From Methanothrix sp. (GTDB taxonomy: Archaea; Halobacteriota; Methanosarcinia; Methanotrichales; Methanotrichaceae), in assembly GCF_016706325.1 (NCBI RefSeq), contig NZ_JADJJX010000001.1, positions 1,240,001 through 1,304,000 on the forward strand: DNA of 64,000 bases, written 5' to 3'. The position numbers and the translations under genes were made by a program. A model generated the notes under the pieces. The model did no database searches and was not told the DNA's origin. It saw nothing but the letters and a program-made list of their open reading frames with translations. The stretch's first letter is position 1, and each line of letters begins with the position of its first letter. This document shows positions 34,860 through 46,000 of this stretch, in pieces.

Positions 34860-36029
34860 ATGAGCTGCATCACCTGTAAGGGCCGGGGAGAGTGCGGCCT
34901 TCCGTTCTGCCCTATAGCCCAGCGGCTGAAGGAGCTGGCATCCTCTCCCAAGATAGGCAGCCGCATGGAGGGATTCACCCCCCCTGAGCTCTTCGTGGGC
35001 CGGTCCGGCTACCCCCTGGTCAGAGCGGGGCCCGTCCTCCCATCGGCTCAGGCCGAGGAGAGTGTTCGCCTGGGGATGGACATGGAACAGATCATCTCTG
35101 CCCGCATGGGCATGGTCCGCTCTGAGACGAAGATCAGGGTCACTGATGCCAGCTCGCCGGGAAGGCTTCTGGAGGCCTGCCAGCAGATCGCCATGTCCTC
35201 TGCCCCGGTGGGAACGGAGGTCTCCTTCATCAAACCACCCCGGGCGGGCCTGAAGTTCGATGGCATCCTCTCCCCCACCGGCCCCTGGGGGGAGCTGGAT
35301 GGGATGGAGATCACCACCAACCCCCTGATCCCTCGCAAGGTGGACCAGATGGTTCTGGATCGGGATGTGTCAGCACATGTGGCAGCAGCCGAGCTTTACT
35401 CTGCAGGCATAGGCGTAGATCACCTCTCCCGCCTCCTCTCTTTAGGCCTGCTGGGCAAGAGGAGAAAGGTCGTGCCCACCCGCTGGTCCATAACAGCATC
35501 TGACGAGATGATCGGCCGGAATCTCAAGGATGCTGTTCTTGATCTTCCTGAGGTCCGGGAGTTCTATTTGTTCTCCGGGGAGGAGCTGGGAAACCACTTC
35601 GAGGTCCTCCTCCTTCCCCGCCCCTTCAGCTTCGAGCTTATCGAAATCTGGCGGCCCAATTCCCTCTGGGCGAAGGAGGGGTTCATTGGCCGGGATGGAG
35701 AGGACGCCCGCCCCAAGAGGGCTTACAGCTCTCTGGCCGGCGGATACTATGCCGCCCGGCTGGCGGTGCTGGAGCATCTCCAGCGTTGGGGCCGGCAGGC
35801 TGGGATCCTGGTGGTAAGGGAGATCTCAGAGGATTACTGGGCTCCTCTGGGGGTGTGGGTGGTGCGGGAGGTGGCACGAGAGGCGATGGGCTCTTCGCCG
35901 CAGCGCTTCGACTCCCTCCCCGCTGCCCGGGATGAGCTGCTCAGACGCCTGCGCACCCCGGCCAGCTTGTGGATCGGGAGGGCATCGCTTCTCAGAGCTC
36001 CTGCACAAAGAAGGCTGGATGATTTTTAG
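34860..36029 (+). CDS. nreA: DNA repair protein NreA
   Basis: A 389-residue archaeal NreA. The N-terminus has a zinc-finger-like set of cysteines (Cys3, Cys6, Cys12, Cys17), and the extreme C-terminus AQRRLDDF is a PCNA-interacting (PIP-like) box. The body contains GFTPPELFVGRSGYP, characteristic of the family. Haloarchaeal NreA acts with PCNA in repair of mitomycin-type damage. It is divergent from hisI. Confidence 0.92.
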   Translation: MSCITCKGRGECGLPFCPIAQRLKELASSPKIGSRMEGFTPPELFVGRSGYPLVRAGPVLPSAQAEESVRLGMDMEQIISARMGMVRSETKIRVTDASSPGRLLEACQQIAMSSAPVGTEVSFIKPPRAGLKFDGILSPTGPWGELDGMEITTNPLIPRKVDQMVLDRDVSAHVAAAELYSAGIGVDHLSRLLSLGLLGKRRKVVPTRWSITASDEMIGRNLKDAVLDLPEVREFYLFSGEELGNHFEVLLLPRPFSFELIEIWRPNSLWAKEGFIGRDGEDARPKRAYSSLAGGYYAARLAVLEHLQRWGRQAGILVVREISEDYWAPLGVWVVREVAREAMGSSPQRFDSLPAARDELLRRLRTPASLWIGRASLLRAPAQRRLDDF

Positions 36030-36175
36030 ATGGCCAAGGAGGGAGGTGGGAGGGGGGCAAAAGTCAGCCGTTCAGGCGGGAAAGAGATGGGATTCGACCT
36101 TTGCCTCTAGCTCTATACGGCGATTGCCGAGATATAAGGATTTCGGTACCGCTGAACCGATCTTCAGAGAGGAAT

Positions 36176-38839
36176 TCATCTCCATTTGGAGAGCAGCTTT
36201 TTCATGATCTCTGCCACCAGGAGCACCAGCAGTCCTGTTGCCAGGATAAGGGCCCAGCTCTCTATTGTAAGCGGCCGGGTCTCGAATATGAACTGCATGA
36301 ATGGGATGTAGACCACTGCCAGTATGGCCAGAATCGAGAGCCCGATTCCCATGAGCAGTGTCTTGTTTCCCCAGGGATCCATGCTGAAGACAGACTCCTG
36401 CAGAGAGCGGCTGCTGTAGGCATTATAAACAGTAAAAAAACCCAGGCCCACGAAGGCCACAGTCCGGGCATAGCTCACATCGGCATTCGACTGCAGAGTC
36501 GTGATATATAGCCCCAAAGTTCCAGCCACAATGGCAGCAGCAGTCCCCAGAGTGTAGATCATCAGCGTGCGGGAGGGCATGGGTTCCCGGGGATCGCGGG
36601 GCTTTCTTTTCATGATATCGGAGTGGGAGGGCTCCAGAGCCAGGCCGATGGCGGGAAACTCCTCTGCCACCACATTGATCCACAGGATCTGGGCGGCGAG
36701 AAGGGGGAGAGGGAATCCCAAGGCGAGGGCGAAGAAGATGGTGGCCAGCTCAGCAAAGCTGACTGATAGGAGATAGGAGGTGCCTTTCCGAATATTGTCA
36801 AAGATCCTTCTCCCCTCCTCAATAGCGCTGACAATGGTGGCGAAGTTATCATCAGCGATCACCACATCTGAGGCCTCCTTGGTGACCTCGGTGCCCGTTC
36901 TGCCCATGGCCACGCCGATATCGGCTGCAGTCAGTGCAGGGGCATCGTTTACCCCGTCACCGGTCATGGCCACGATATGGCCTTTCGCCTTCAAGGCCTC
37001 CACTATGCGAACCTTGTGCTCTGCTGTCACCCGGGCAAATACAGATACCTCATCTATATGCTCACACAGATCCTCTGCGCTCATCCGGTCCAGCTCCGCT
37101 CCCTCGATCACCTCTCCGTTGCCTATCCCCAGCTCCTTGCCAATGGCCCGGGCAGTCAGGCGGTGGTCTCCAGTGATCATGACCGTCCTGATGCCCGCCA
37201 TCTTGCTGATTCTTATCGCCTCCGGAACCTCCTTCCTTGGCGGATCCATCATGCCGGTGAGGCCGGCGAAGATCAGCCCGGACTCCATTGAGTCGATGCT
37301 ATCTGCTTTTGCGAGATCATTGATCGATATGGGCTTCCAGGCGAGGGCCAAAACCCGGAGAGCATTCTCAGCCATCTGATCAGCCTCCCCCAGGATCGAT
37401 CTTTTATCCTGGTCTGAGATGGGCCTGGTCCCATTGGGGCGCATGATCTTTGTGCAATGGCTCAAGACCACCTCTGGAGCGCCTTTCATGGATACAGTAT
37501 AGCCCTCTCCTCCTGCCTCATCGACTGTTGTCATCCGCATCCTTTCTGAATCGAAGGGAAACTCAACCAATCTATTGTTGCTCTCCTTTATCCTATCGAG
37601 AATCCCTGCCTTCTTTGCGGCCACAATCAGCGCCCCCTCAGTGGGGTCACCAACCACCCGCCAGCCATCATTGCCCCTCTCCATGGCCGAGTTGTTGGCA
37701 TGCACCCCTATCTTGAGGATCCTCGCCAAATCTCTCTCTGCCGGGTCGAGCCTCGATCCATTGGAGATGAACTGACCGGAGGGATCATATCCCGCTCCTG
37801 TGACATCGATCTTCCTGTAGGTGCGGATCTCACGCAGTGTCATCTCTCCTGTGGTCAGGGTGCCGGTCTTATCGGTGCATATAACTGTGGTCGAGCCCAG
37901 GGTCTCCACCTCGGGAAGCCTTCTGATGATGGCATTCTTCTTGGCCATGGCCTGGGTTCCAAAGGCCAGGGCCAGGGTTACGATGAAGGGGAGGGCCTCA
38001 GGGATTCCGGCTACCGCCAGGGCGATGGAGGCGATGAGGGCATCGACGACCGGCAATCCCCGGCTGAACATGAGGATGAAGACTGCAGCCGATATCACCA
38101 GCACCAGGATGGCCTGCCTCTTCGCTAGTTGCTGGAGCTTGATCTTGAGAGGGGGCTCGGCCTGTTCCTGCTTCATCAAGCCGGAGATCATCCCCAGCTC
38201 TGTACCCCGGCCGGTGGCGGTGACCACTGCCCGGCAGTTGCCCTGAGAGATGATGGTTCCCATGAAGACCATGTTCTTCCTGTCTGCCAGGGCCAGCCTC
38301 TCGGGCAGGGGCAGGGCCATCTTCTCCACCGCCTGGGACTCTCCAGTCAAAGAGGACTCGATGACCTGAAGGGAGCTCTCTTCCAGGATGCGGCCGTCAG
38401 CGGGCACCTTATCCCCTGCCTCCAGGAAGATCACATCTCCAAAGACCAGCTCAGCAGCCGGGATGGTGCTCAGCCTGCCATCCCTGATCACATCCGCCTC
38501 CGGGGCCACCATCTCCCTCAGAGCTTCCATGGCCTTCTCTGCTTTGTACTCCTGGACGAAGCCGATGATGGCGACAAGAACTACAATCCCTAAAATGACA
38601 TAAGCGTTGGTGGTCTCGCCGGCGATAAAAGAGATGATGGCGGCAAAGATCAAGACCAAGACCATATAATCCTTGAACTTGCCTATGAATATCCTCAATG
38701 GCGAGGGTTTGGTGGGGCTTGCGAGCTGATTGGGGCCCTGCTGGGAGAGCCTCTCTTTAGCCTGCTTTGAGCTTAAGCCCTCGTGGTTGGAATCCAGCTT
38801 GGATAAGACCTCTTCTGCGGTCATTGAATGCCAGTTCAC
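36176..38839 (-). CDS. Cation-transporting P-type ATPase (Ca2+/PMR1-like)
   Basis: An 887-residue P2-type ATPase. It has an N-terminal cation-ATPase domain (SLTGESQAVEK), the phosphorylation site DKTGT with Asp323, VMITGDHRLTARAIG and the hinge MTGDGVNDAPAL. About ten membrane segments are present. IALAVAGIPEALPFIV in the fourth segment resembles the calcium-site PEGLP pattern but reads PEALP, so the ion may be Ca2+ or Mn2+. The start is clear. Downstream, 36030-36175 is a short non-coding gap. Confidence 0.9.
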   Translation of the reverse strand: MNWHSMTAEEVLSKLDSNHEGLSSKQAKERLSQQGPNQLASPTKPSPLRIFIGKFKDYMVLVLIFAAIISFIAGETTNAYVILGIVVLVAIIGFVQEYKAEKAMEALREMVAPEADVIRDGRLSTIPAAELVFGDVIFLEAGDKVPADGRILEESSLQVIESSLTGESQAVEKMALPLPERLALADRKNMVFMGTIISQGNCRAVVTATGRGTELGMISGLMKQEQAEPPLKIKLQQLAKRQAILVLVISAAVFILMFSRGLPVVDALIASIALAVAGIPEALPFIVTLALAFGTQAMAKKNAIIRRLPEVETLGSTTVICTDKTGTLTTGEMTLREIRTYRKIDVTGAGYDPSGQFISNGSRLDPAERDLARILKIGVHANNSAMERGNDGWRVVGDPTEGALIVAAKKAGILDRIKESNNRLVEFPFDSERMRMTTVDEAGGEGYTVSMKGAPEVVLSHCTKIMRPNGTRPISDQDKRSILGEADQMAENALRVLALAWKPISINDLAKADSIDSMESGLIFAGLTGMMDPPRKEVPEAIRISKMAGIRTVMITGDHRLTARAIGKELGIGNGEVIEGAELDRMSAEDLCEHIDEVSVFARVTAEHKVRIVEALKAKGHIVAMTGDGVNDAPALTAADIGVAMGRTGTEVTKEASDVVIADDNFATIVSAIEEGRRIFDNIRKGTSYLLSVSFAELATIFFALALGFPLPLLAAQILWINVVAEEFPAIGLALEPSHSDIMKRKPRDPREPMPSRTLMIYTLGTAAAIVAGTLGLYITTLQSNADVSYARTVAFVGLGFFTVYNAYSSRSLQESVFSMDPWGNKTLLMGIGLSILAILAVVYIPFMQFIFETRPLTIESWALILATGLLVLLVAEIMKKLLSKWR

Positions 38840-39112
38840 AGATTTCGGACCTCTTTTGCATTGGGATAATGAGAATCCGTCAATTGTAGAAATACTTAAC
38901 GCTGATCCTAATGAAATCCAGGAACTGCCTCCCTGATATCTGTTTCCTCATAGGAACTATTCAGTATAATTGAATCATCTTCATCCCCCGGCCACCCTTT
39001 GGCCTTCGCCCCGGGGGGGTACCCCGGGAGCAGATACAAAACGGGCCAAGGGTGATCCCCACCAGCGAGGAGCCTTCATTTTCCCTTCCTCTGAAAAGAT
39101 CCTGTTCGACAG

Positions 39113-39122
39113 GTTTATAAAT
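39113..39122 (+). promoter_or_regulatory. Candidate pheS TATA box
   Basis: GTTTATAAAT is the best TATA-like element upstream of pheS. It lies about 200 bases from the start codon, implying a long leader. Confidence 0.4.
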
Positions 39123-39265
39123 CATCAATCCAAGGAAAAAAATGTGCCTCAGAATGCCCGACAGACCAAAAACCTCCATCACAAAACCCCGCCCCCAACC
39201 CTGCTCTCAAGGCAGCCGGGGCCAGCTTTGAGGATGTTCGGCCACCCAGTCTCTTCTTTCTTTTG

Positions 39266-39286
39266 AGGGCAACTGGCAGTTGCCCT
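39266..39286 (+). promoter_or_regulatory. Perfect hairpin in the pheS leader
   Basis: AGGGCAACT and AGTTGCCCT form a perfect nine-base-pair stem with a GGC loop. It sits 28 bases before the pheS ATG. It could affect translation or early termination, but it is not followed directly by a T-run. Confidence 0.5.
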
Positions 39287-39314
39287 GAAAATCAACCAAA
39301 TCCGGGATGATACC

Positions 39315-40877
39315 ATGCCATCAGATTTATCGGAAAATGAGTTCTCAGTGCTGAAAGCGATATCAGAAGGACTTTCAGATCCACAGAGCATAGCCCAAAG
39401 ATTGAATATGAAGGTTGAGACTGCTCGAGCGGCAGCCGACACCCTGGCGGAGCAGGAGTTGATCCAGGTCCATAAGTCGGTGGATGAGAGCATCTCCCTG
39501 ACCACTGAGGGCACCAGTTACGCCCGGGAGGGGCTGCCGGAGAGAAGGCTCCTCTTGTCCCTGGGCACTGGAAAGGCCATCTCCGAGCTTAAGGACCCCG
39601 CCCTCAAGATCGGCCTGGGCTGGCTGCGCAAGAAGGGCTGGGCAGCGATAGAAGGGGGCGTGATCAGACCCATTGGCACGCCCAAGGAGGGTGAAGATGA
39701 GAGGATGCTCAAAGAGCTGCTCTCCGGTCCAAAGAGCGCCAGGGACTTGGATGAGGGGGCCTGCCTTGCTTTAAAGAGCAGAGGGCTTGTGAAATCAGAA
39801 ACGACGAAGTCCTGGAAGTACCAGATCACAGATTCGGGCCGGTCAAGGGCAAAGGGCAGCGGATCAACAGGTGAAGCTATTATTGGCAGTGCAGTTATCG
39901 AAATAGGTCCCATAACATTATCTTCAGAGGCCATTGCATATCGTACGATTTCCAATATAACAGCAGATATGATAAAAACAGGGCAATGGCGGGAGGTGAA
40001 TGAGCGCATTTATTGGGAGAGAGATGAGGCCACCCCCCTTTTCTTCCCGCGCCCTTATGATGTCTCCCTCCCTGCGGACAGGATCTTTCCTGGAAAGAGG
40101 CATCCCTACCAGCGGCTGATCGATAACATGCGGGAGATCATGCTGGAGATGGGCTTTGTGGAGATCAAGGGTCCGATCGTCCAGACCAGCTTCTGGAACT
40201 TCGATGCCCTATTCCAGCCCCAGGACCATCCAGCCAGGGAGATGCAGGACACCTTCTATCTGGAAAGCCAGGGGGATATTCCCGATTACTCCCGGATAAA
40301 GCAGATGCATGAATGCGGCGGAGGCATCGGCTCCACCGGATGGGGCGGCTGCTGGAGCCCGGAGGTGGCCCGGCAGGAGGTATTGCGCACCCATACCACC
40401 GGGGTGACGATCAAGTACCTGGCAGAGCATCCCCGGCCGCCCGTCAAGGCCTTCGGAATCGATCGGGTCTACCGGCGGGAGGCGATAGACTCCACCCACA
40501 CCCCAGAGTTCGAGCAGCTTGAGGGGATAGTGATGGATGAGGATGTGAGCTTCTCTCACCTCCTGGGCATCTTAAAGGAATTTTATGAGAAGATGGGATT
40601 TCCTGAGGTGCGCTTCCGCCCGGGCTACTTCCCCTACACTGAGCCCTCTGTAGAGCCCGAGGTCTACATCGAGGGGCTGGGATGGGTGGAGCTGGGCGGG
40701 GCGGGAGTGTTCAGAAAGGAGGTCACCAGCCCCTTCGGCATCGATCATCCCGTCTTGGCCTGGGGGCTGGGCGTCTCCCGGGTGGCGATGCTCAGGCTGG
40801 GGCTGAAGGACCTGAGGCTGCTGTATCAGTCAGATATCGAATGGCTGCGCCGGACGCCTGTATCCATAAAATTGTGA
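39315..40877 (+). CDS. pheS: Phenylalanyl-tRNA synthetase alpha subunit
   Basis: A 520-residue archaeal/eukaryotic-type PheS. The N-terminal 170 residues form winged-helix-like domains (SVLKAISEGLSDPQSIAQRL). The class II core contains KGPIVQTSFWNFDALF, RTHTTGVTIKYL and RPGYFPYTEPSVEPEVY. It forms the alpha2-beta2 enzyme charging tRNA-Phe with the PheT product encoded directly downstream. The ATG at 39315 is supported by an in-frame conserved N-terminus. Confidence 0.95.
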   Translation: MPSDLSENEFSVLKAISEGLSDPQSIAQRLNMKVETARAAADTLAEQELIQVHKSVDESISLTTEGTSYAREGLPERRLLLSLGTGKAISELKDPALKIGLGWLRKKGWAAIEGGVIRPIGTPKEGEDERMLKELLSGPKSARDLDEGACLALKSRGLVKSETTKSWKYQITDSGRSRAKGSGSTGEAIIGSAVIEIGPITLSSEAIAYRTISNITADMIKTGQWREVNERIYWERDEATPLFFPRPYDVSLPADRIFPGKRHPYQRLIDNMREIMLEMGFVEIKGPIVQTSFWNFDALFQPQDHPAREMQDTFYLESQGDIPDYSRIKQMHECGGGIGSTGWGGCWSPEVARQEVLRTHTTGVTIKYLAEHPRPPVKAFGIDRVYRREAIDSTHTPEFEQLEGIVMDEDVSFSHLLGILKEFYEKMGFPEVRFRPGYFPYTEPSVEPEVYIEGLGWVELGGAGVFRKEVTSPFGIDHPVLAWGLGVSRVAMLRLGLKDLRLLYQSDIEWLRRTPVSIKL

Positions 40878-40887
40878 GGTGTGTATT

Positions 40888-42543
40888 ATGCCCGTTGTCA
40901 GGCTTTATTATCAGGATATGGAGGGGCTGATTGGCGCCTCCCGGGAGACGATCATGAGCAGGCTGGCCATGATGGGTGCGGACATAGGAAAGAGGGAGGA
41001 GGAGGATTATGTGGATGTGGAGTTCTTCCCCGACCGCCCCGACCTCTACAGCCCGGAGGGGGTGGCCAGAGCGATGCAGGGCTTTTTGGGGATCAAGACC
41101 GGGCTGGTCAGCTACAATGTCTCCCCGGGCTCTGTGACCCTGCAGGTGGAGGAGTCAGTCAAGCCGGTGCGCCCTCTCATCGGCTGCGCTGTTGTCCGCG
41201 GGCTGGAGTTCACCAATGAGGCCATCGAGTCACTGATGGGGCTTCAAGAAGACCTGCACTGGGGTCTGGGCAGGAACCGGAGGAAGGTGGCCATAGGGGT
41301 GCATGACATATCGAGGGTCAGGCCCCCCTTCCGCTACTTCGGGGAGAGCCCGCAGCGAAGGTTCATCCCCCTGGATTTCAGCGAGGAGATGAGCATGGAG
41401 GAGATCTTGCAGCTGCATCCCAAGGGGAGGGAGTACGGCCATATCCTGAAGGGCTGCCCGGTCTATCCCCTGATTGTGGATGCCGATGATCAGGTTCTCT
41501 CCTTCCCGCCGATCATCAATGGCGAGCTGACCTCTGTCACCGAGGAGACTGAAGACCTCTTCATCGATGTCACTGGGACCGACCCCATGGTCCACAAGGC
41601 CCTGAACATCGTTGTCAGCTCCCTGGCGGAGAGGGGAGGGAGGATCGAGGGGGTTCTGATCAAGGGGGACGAGGGCGATCATATCAGCCCTGACCTCTCT
41701 CCCACTCCTTGGAGGGTGCGGGCGGAGGAGGCCAACCGGCTGATAGGGTTCGGGCTGACGGGCGCAGAGCTGGCCGAATGCCTGCAGAGGATGCGATTTG
41801 GAGCCAGCACTGCCGGCGGGGAGGGAGGGGATGAGATGGTACTGGTGCAGGTTCCAGCCTATCGGGCGGACATTATGCACTCCTGGGATATCTTCGAGGA
41901 TGCAGCTATTGCATATGGCTATGACAATCTGATAGCTCGCCTTCCCCAGACGGTGACTGTGGGCCGAGCTCATCCCTCTGAGTGGCTCAAGGGAGAGATC
42001 CGGGAGATAATGGCGGGCCTGGGGTATCTGGAGACCATGCCCTTCACCCTGACCAATGAGAAGGCGCACTTTCAGTGGATGCGCCGGCCCAATGCTCCGG
42101 AGGTGGCGGGCGCTGTACGGGTTCTTCATCCCATAAGCGAGCTTCATACCATCCTCCGCACCTCGCTTCTCAGCTCCCTTCTGGAGATCTTCACCCTCAA
42201 TCAGCATCATCCCCTTCCTCAGAGGATATTCGCCGTTGGGGATGTAGTGCTGGAGAAGAAGACCAGAATGCATCTGGCAGCAGCATCCATTGACAGCAGG
42301 GCGAATTTCTCTGAGATCAGATCAGTGGTGGATGCCGTCTTAAGGGAGATGGATCTGAAGGCGAGGGTAAAGATCGCCCCCACTGAGGATGGGGCATTCA
42401 TGCCGGGCAGGGGAGGGGACCTCTTCGCCGGCGGTGAGCGGATGGGCTGCTTTGGTGAGCTACACCCTGTGCTCTTGCGCAACTTCGGACTGGAGCAGCC
42501 GGTGGTGGGACTGGAGATTGAGTTGGGGGAGCTGGAGCTTTAG
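40888..42543 (+). CDS. pheT: Phenylalanyl-tRNA synthetase beta subunit
   Basis: A 551-residue beta subunit starting MPVVRLYYQDMEGLIG. The start at 40888 is chosen because a GAGGTG lies six bases upstream, overlapping the pheS stop region. It contains DVEFFPDRPDLYSPEG, the B3/B4 editing-type region, B5 and a catalytic-like core (PFTLTNEKAHF). It pairs with PheS. The next gene is over 500 bases away. Confidence 0.94.
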   Translation: MPVVRLYYQDMEGLIGASRETIMSRLAMMGADIGKREEEDYVDVEFFPDRPDLYSPEGVARAMQGFLGIKTGLVSYNVSPGSVTLQVEESVKPVRPLIGCAVVRGLEFTNEAIESLMGLQEDLHWGLGRNRRKVAIGVHDISRVRPPFRYFGESPQRRFIPLDFSEEMSMEEILQLHPKGREYGHILKGCPVYPLIVDADDQVLSFPPIINGELTSVTEETEDLFIDVTGTDPMVHKALNIVVSSLAERGGRIEGVLIKGDEGDHISPDLSPTPWRVRAEEANRLIGFGLTGAELAECLQRMRFGASTAGGEGGDEMVLVQVPAYRADIMHSWDIFEDAAIAYGYDNLIARLPQTVTVGRAHPSEWLKGEIREIMAGLGYLETMPFTLTNEKAHFQWMRRPNAPEVAGAVRVLHPISELHTILRTSLLSSLLEIFTLNQHHPLPQRIFAVGDVVLEKKTRMHLAAASIDSRANFSEIRSVVDAVLREMDLKARVKIAPTEDGAFMPGRGGDLFAGGERMGCFGELHPVLLRNFGLEQPVVGLEIELGELEL

Positions 42544-43087
42544 AGCTTCTCCTTCTTCTTCTCTCGCCCCCTTCTCCCTCATATTCCCACTCGCATGCCT
42601 TTTTTATTAAGAATTATAAGAATTATTGAACCGCCGCCTCGAGCAGTGACACATAGACACGAACGCTGCATCCTGTGCTAAGTTGATAAGATGTTTGATA
42701 CTGATTAGAAATACTGTTTTGATTTTAGTATTAGTTTAAATCTCAATAGTCTCAATATAAGTATATCATGAATATGAATTTAATCAATCCGCCAATATTG
42801 CTTGTCGTTTTATTTTGCTCATCTCATCTTATGTGTAATCAGGGGCCTAAATGAAATGCAATGCTATATATTAATCTTTAGATTTTTCAGACTGAAGCAC
42901 TATCCTCGTTACATGGAACAGCTAGAGGGTATTGTCTCATCCCTGATGAGATCATCTCCTCTCAACAGATCTTCCTTCAAGAGGAGCATCTCTGCCACAT
43001 TCTCTTAAGAGATCTAGAGTTCATGATTAAAATCATTTGATAGTATAGGCGAGCCCTATTGGCTCTTGGCAAAAGAGGCGGTCGATA
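42544..43087. other. AT-rich intergenic region before the cysteine-rich repeat gene
   Basis: It is clearly richer in A+T than the flanking genes and carries several TATA-like words (for example near 42715-42780). Short open frames are present, but none is convincing. It may hold the promoter of the repeat protein gene and scraps of decayed sequence. Confidence 0.4.
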
Positions 43088-46000
43088 ATGAGAGATAAGT
43101 TGATGTTACTGGTGGTCTTAGTAGGGCTGATATTTGGCTTATCGGCATCAGCTCTGGAATACTCGCCCGATTGTGCTGAATTCAGCAATAAGACCACAGA
43201 TTGGAACAGAACGCTATCCGTGGACAAATTCGATCCGAGTTTGGGGGTTTTAAAGGGGGTCAAGGTCAGCGCAGACGCCTGTGCCTCTCAGCTCTTCATG
43301 CTGGATAGCGAGGATTCAGAGCCACAATGCTGGACTGTAGTCACCAACGCATGGCTTTCTGCGGCCATGCCGGATGGAAAGGATTTCGTCCTCTCCCTTC
43401 CGGAGAAAACCAATCAGTTTTGTCTTTCGGCGGATTTGGATGAGGAACCCGACTTTAAAGGAGATGATTCCTTCAGCTTCTTCATCAAAGAATGCGTTAA
43501 AGATGAAAGAACCTATAATGATCTGGAGAATTGGATCGGCCCAGGCAAGGTGGAATTCAGAGTAATTGCTAAAGGAATCACCGATGTTGCTGGGAGCTCC
43601 AGCTTTGATCAAAGGGTACGAACCTTTGCCAATGAGACTATTTGCGTCACTTACTACTATGAATCGTGTGATGATGGTCTGTGGTGCAATGGTATAGAGA
43701 CCTCCAATGGTCTGATCTGTCTGCCCGGCACGCCACCCGACTGCAGTGATGGCATCGAGTGTACCATAGACTTCTGCAATGAGGAGACCGACAGGTGCGA
43801 GCACCGTGCTGATGACAGCAAGTGCGACGACGGACTGTGGTGCAATGGCGCTGAGACCTGTGATCCTGCCAAGGGCTGTCAGCCCGGCACGCCGCCCGAC
43901 TGCAATGACGGCATCGAGTGTACCATAGACTTCTGCAATGAGGAGACTGACAGGTGCGAGCACCGTCCTGATGACAGCAAGTGTGATGACGGCATATTCT
44001 GCAATGGCGCTGAGACCTGCGACCCGGTTGAAGGTTGTCTGCCCGGCACGCCGCCCGACTGCAATGACAACATCGAGTGTACCATAGACTTCTGCAATGA
44101 GGAGACTGACAGGTGCGAGCACCGTCCTGATGACAGCAAGTGCGACGACGGCATATTCTGCAATGGCGCTGAGACCTGCGACCCGGTTGAAGGTTGTCTG
44201 CTCGGCACGCCGCCCGACTGCAATGACAACATCGAGTGTACCATAGACTTCTGCAACGAGGAGACCGACGAGTGCGAGCACAGTCCTGATGACAGCAAGT
44301 GCGACGACGGACTGTGGTGCAATGGCGCTGAGACCTGTGATCCAGTCAAGGGCTGTCAGCCCGGCACGCCGCCGACTGCAATGACAACATCGAGTGCACC
44401 ATAGACTTCTGCAATGAGGAGACCGACGAGTGCGAGCACAGTCCTGATGACAGCAAGTGCGACGACGGACTGTGGTGCAATGGCGCTGAGACCTGCGATC
44501 CAGTCAAGGGCTGTCAGCCCGGCACGCCGCCCGACTGCAATGACAACATCGAGTGCACCATAGACTTCTGCAATGAGGAGACCGACGAATGCGAGCACAG
44601 TCCTGATGACAGCAAGTGCGACGACGGACTGTGGTGCAATGGCGCTGAGACCTGTGATCCAGTCAAGGGCTGTCAGCCCGGCACGCCGCCCGACTGCAGT
44701 GATGGCATCGATTGTACCATAGACTTCTGCAACGAGGAGACCGACGAGTGCGAGCACAGTCCTGATGACAGCAAGTGCGACGACGGACTGTGGTGCAATG
44801 GCGCTGAGACCTGTGATCCAACCAAGGGATGTCAGCCAGGGACGGCACCAGACTGCAGTGATGGCATCGATTGTACCATAGACTCATGCAACGAGGAGAC
44901 TGACGAGTGCGAGCACAGTCCTGATGACAGCAAGTGCGACGACGGACTGTGGTGCAATGGCGCTGAGACCTGTGATCCAGTCAAGGGCTGTCAGCCCGGC
45001 ACGCCGCCCGACTGCAGTGATGGCATCGATTGTACCATAGACTTCTGCAACGAGGAGACCGACGAGTGCGAGCACAGTCCTGATGACAGCAAGTGCGACG
45101 ACGGACTGGTGCAATGGCGCTGAGACCTGTGATCCAGTTAAGGGATGCCAGCCCGGCACGCAGCCCGACTGGGGTGAAGGCATCGACTGTACCATAGACT
45201 CATGCAATGAAGAGACCGACGAGTGCGAGCACAGTCCTGATGACAGCAAGTGCGACGACGGACTGTGGTGCAATGGCGCTGAGACCTGTGATCCAGTCAA
45301 GGGCTGTCAGCCCGGCACGCCGCCCGACTGCAATGACAACATCGAGTGCACCATAGACTTCTGCAATGAGGAGACCGACGAGTGCGAGCACAGTCCTGAT
45401 GACAGCAAGTGCGACGACGGACTGTGGTGCAATGGCGCTGAGACCTGTGATCCAGTCAAGGGCTGTCAGCCCGGCACGCCGCCCGACTGCAATGACAACA
45501 TCGAGTGCACCAGACTTCTGCAATGAGGAGACCGACGAATGCGAGCACAGTCCTGATGACAGCAAGTGCGACGACGGACTGTGGTGCAATGGCGCTGAGA
45601 CCTGTGATCCAGTCAAGGGCTGTCAGCCCGGCACGCCGCTCGACTGCAGTGATGGCATCGATTGTACCAAGACTTCTGCAACGAGGAGACCGACGAATGC
45701 GAGCACAGTCCTGATGACAGCAAGTGCGACGACGGACTGTGGTGCAATGGCGCTGAGACTTGTGATCCAGTCAAGGGCTGTCAGCCCGGCACGCCCTGAC
45801 TGCAGTGATGGCATCGATTGTACCATAGACTTCTGCAACGAGGAGACCGACGAGTGCGAGCACAGTCCTGATGACAGCAAGTGCGACGACGGACTGTGGT
45901 GCAATGGCGCTGAGACCTGTGATCCAGTCAAGGGCTGTCAGCCCGGCACGCCGCCCGACTGCAATGACAACATCGAGTGCACCATAGACTTCTGCAACGA

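Larger units (their letters stand above)
38840..39314. other. Intergenic region between the P-type ATPase gene and pheS
   Basis: It holds a GC-rich inverted repeat (39010-39028, CCCGGGG with CCCCGGG), a TATA box (39113-39122) and a hairpin just before pheS (39266-39286). If that TATA box is used, pheS has a leader of about 170 bases, unusually long for this genome. Confidence 0.5.

Noticed and set aside
42900..43020. Short minus-strand segment resembling an antitoxin-like helix
   Set aside because: About 31 codons between stops with no start codon context or partner toxin gene.
43316..44281. Long minus-strand open frame opposite the cysteine-rich repeats (and similar ones to 46 kb)
   Set aside because: It repeats with the same 159-bp period as the plus-strand gene and has no start signals; it is a by-product of the repeat composition.
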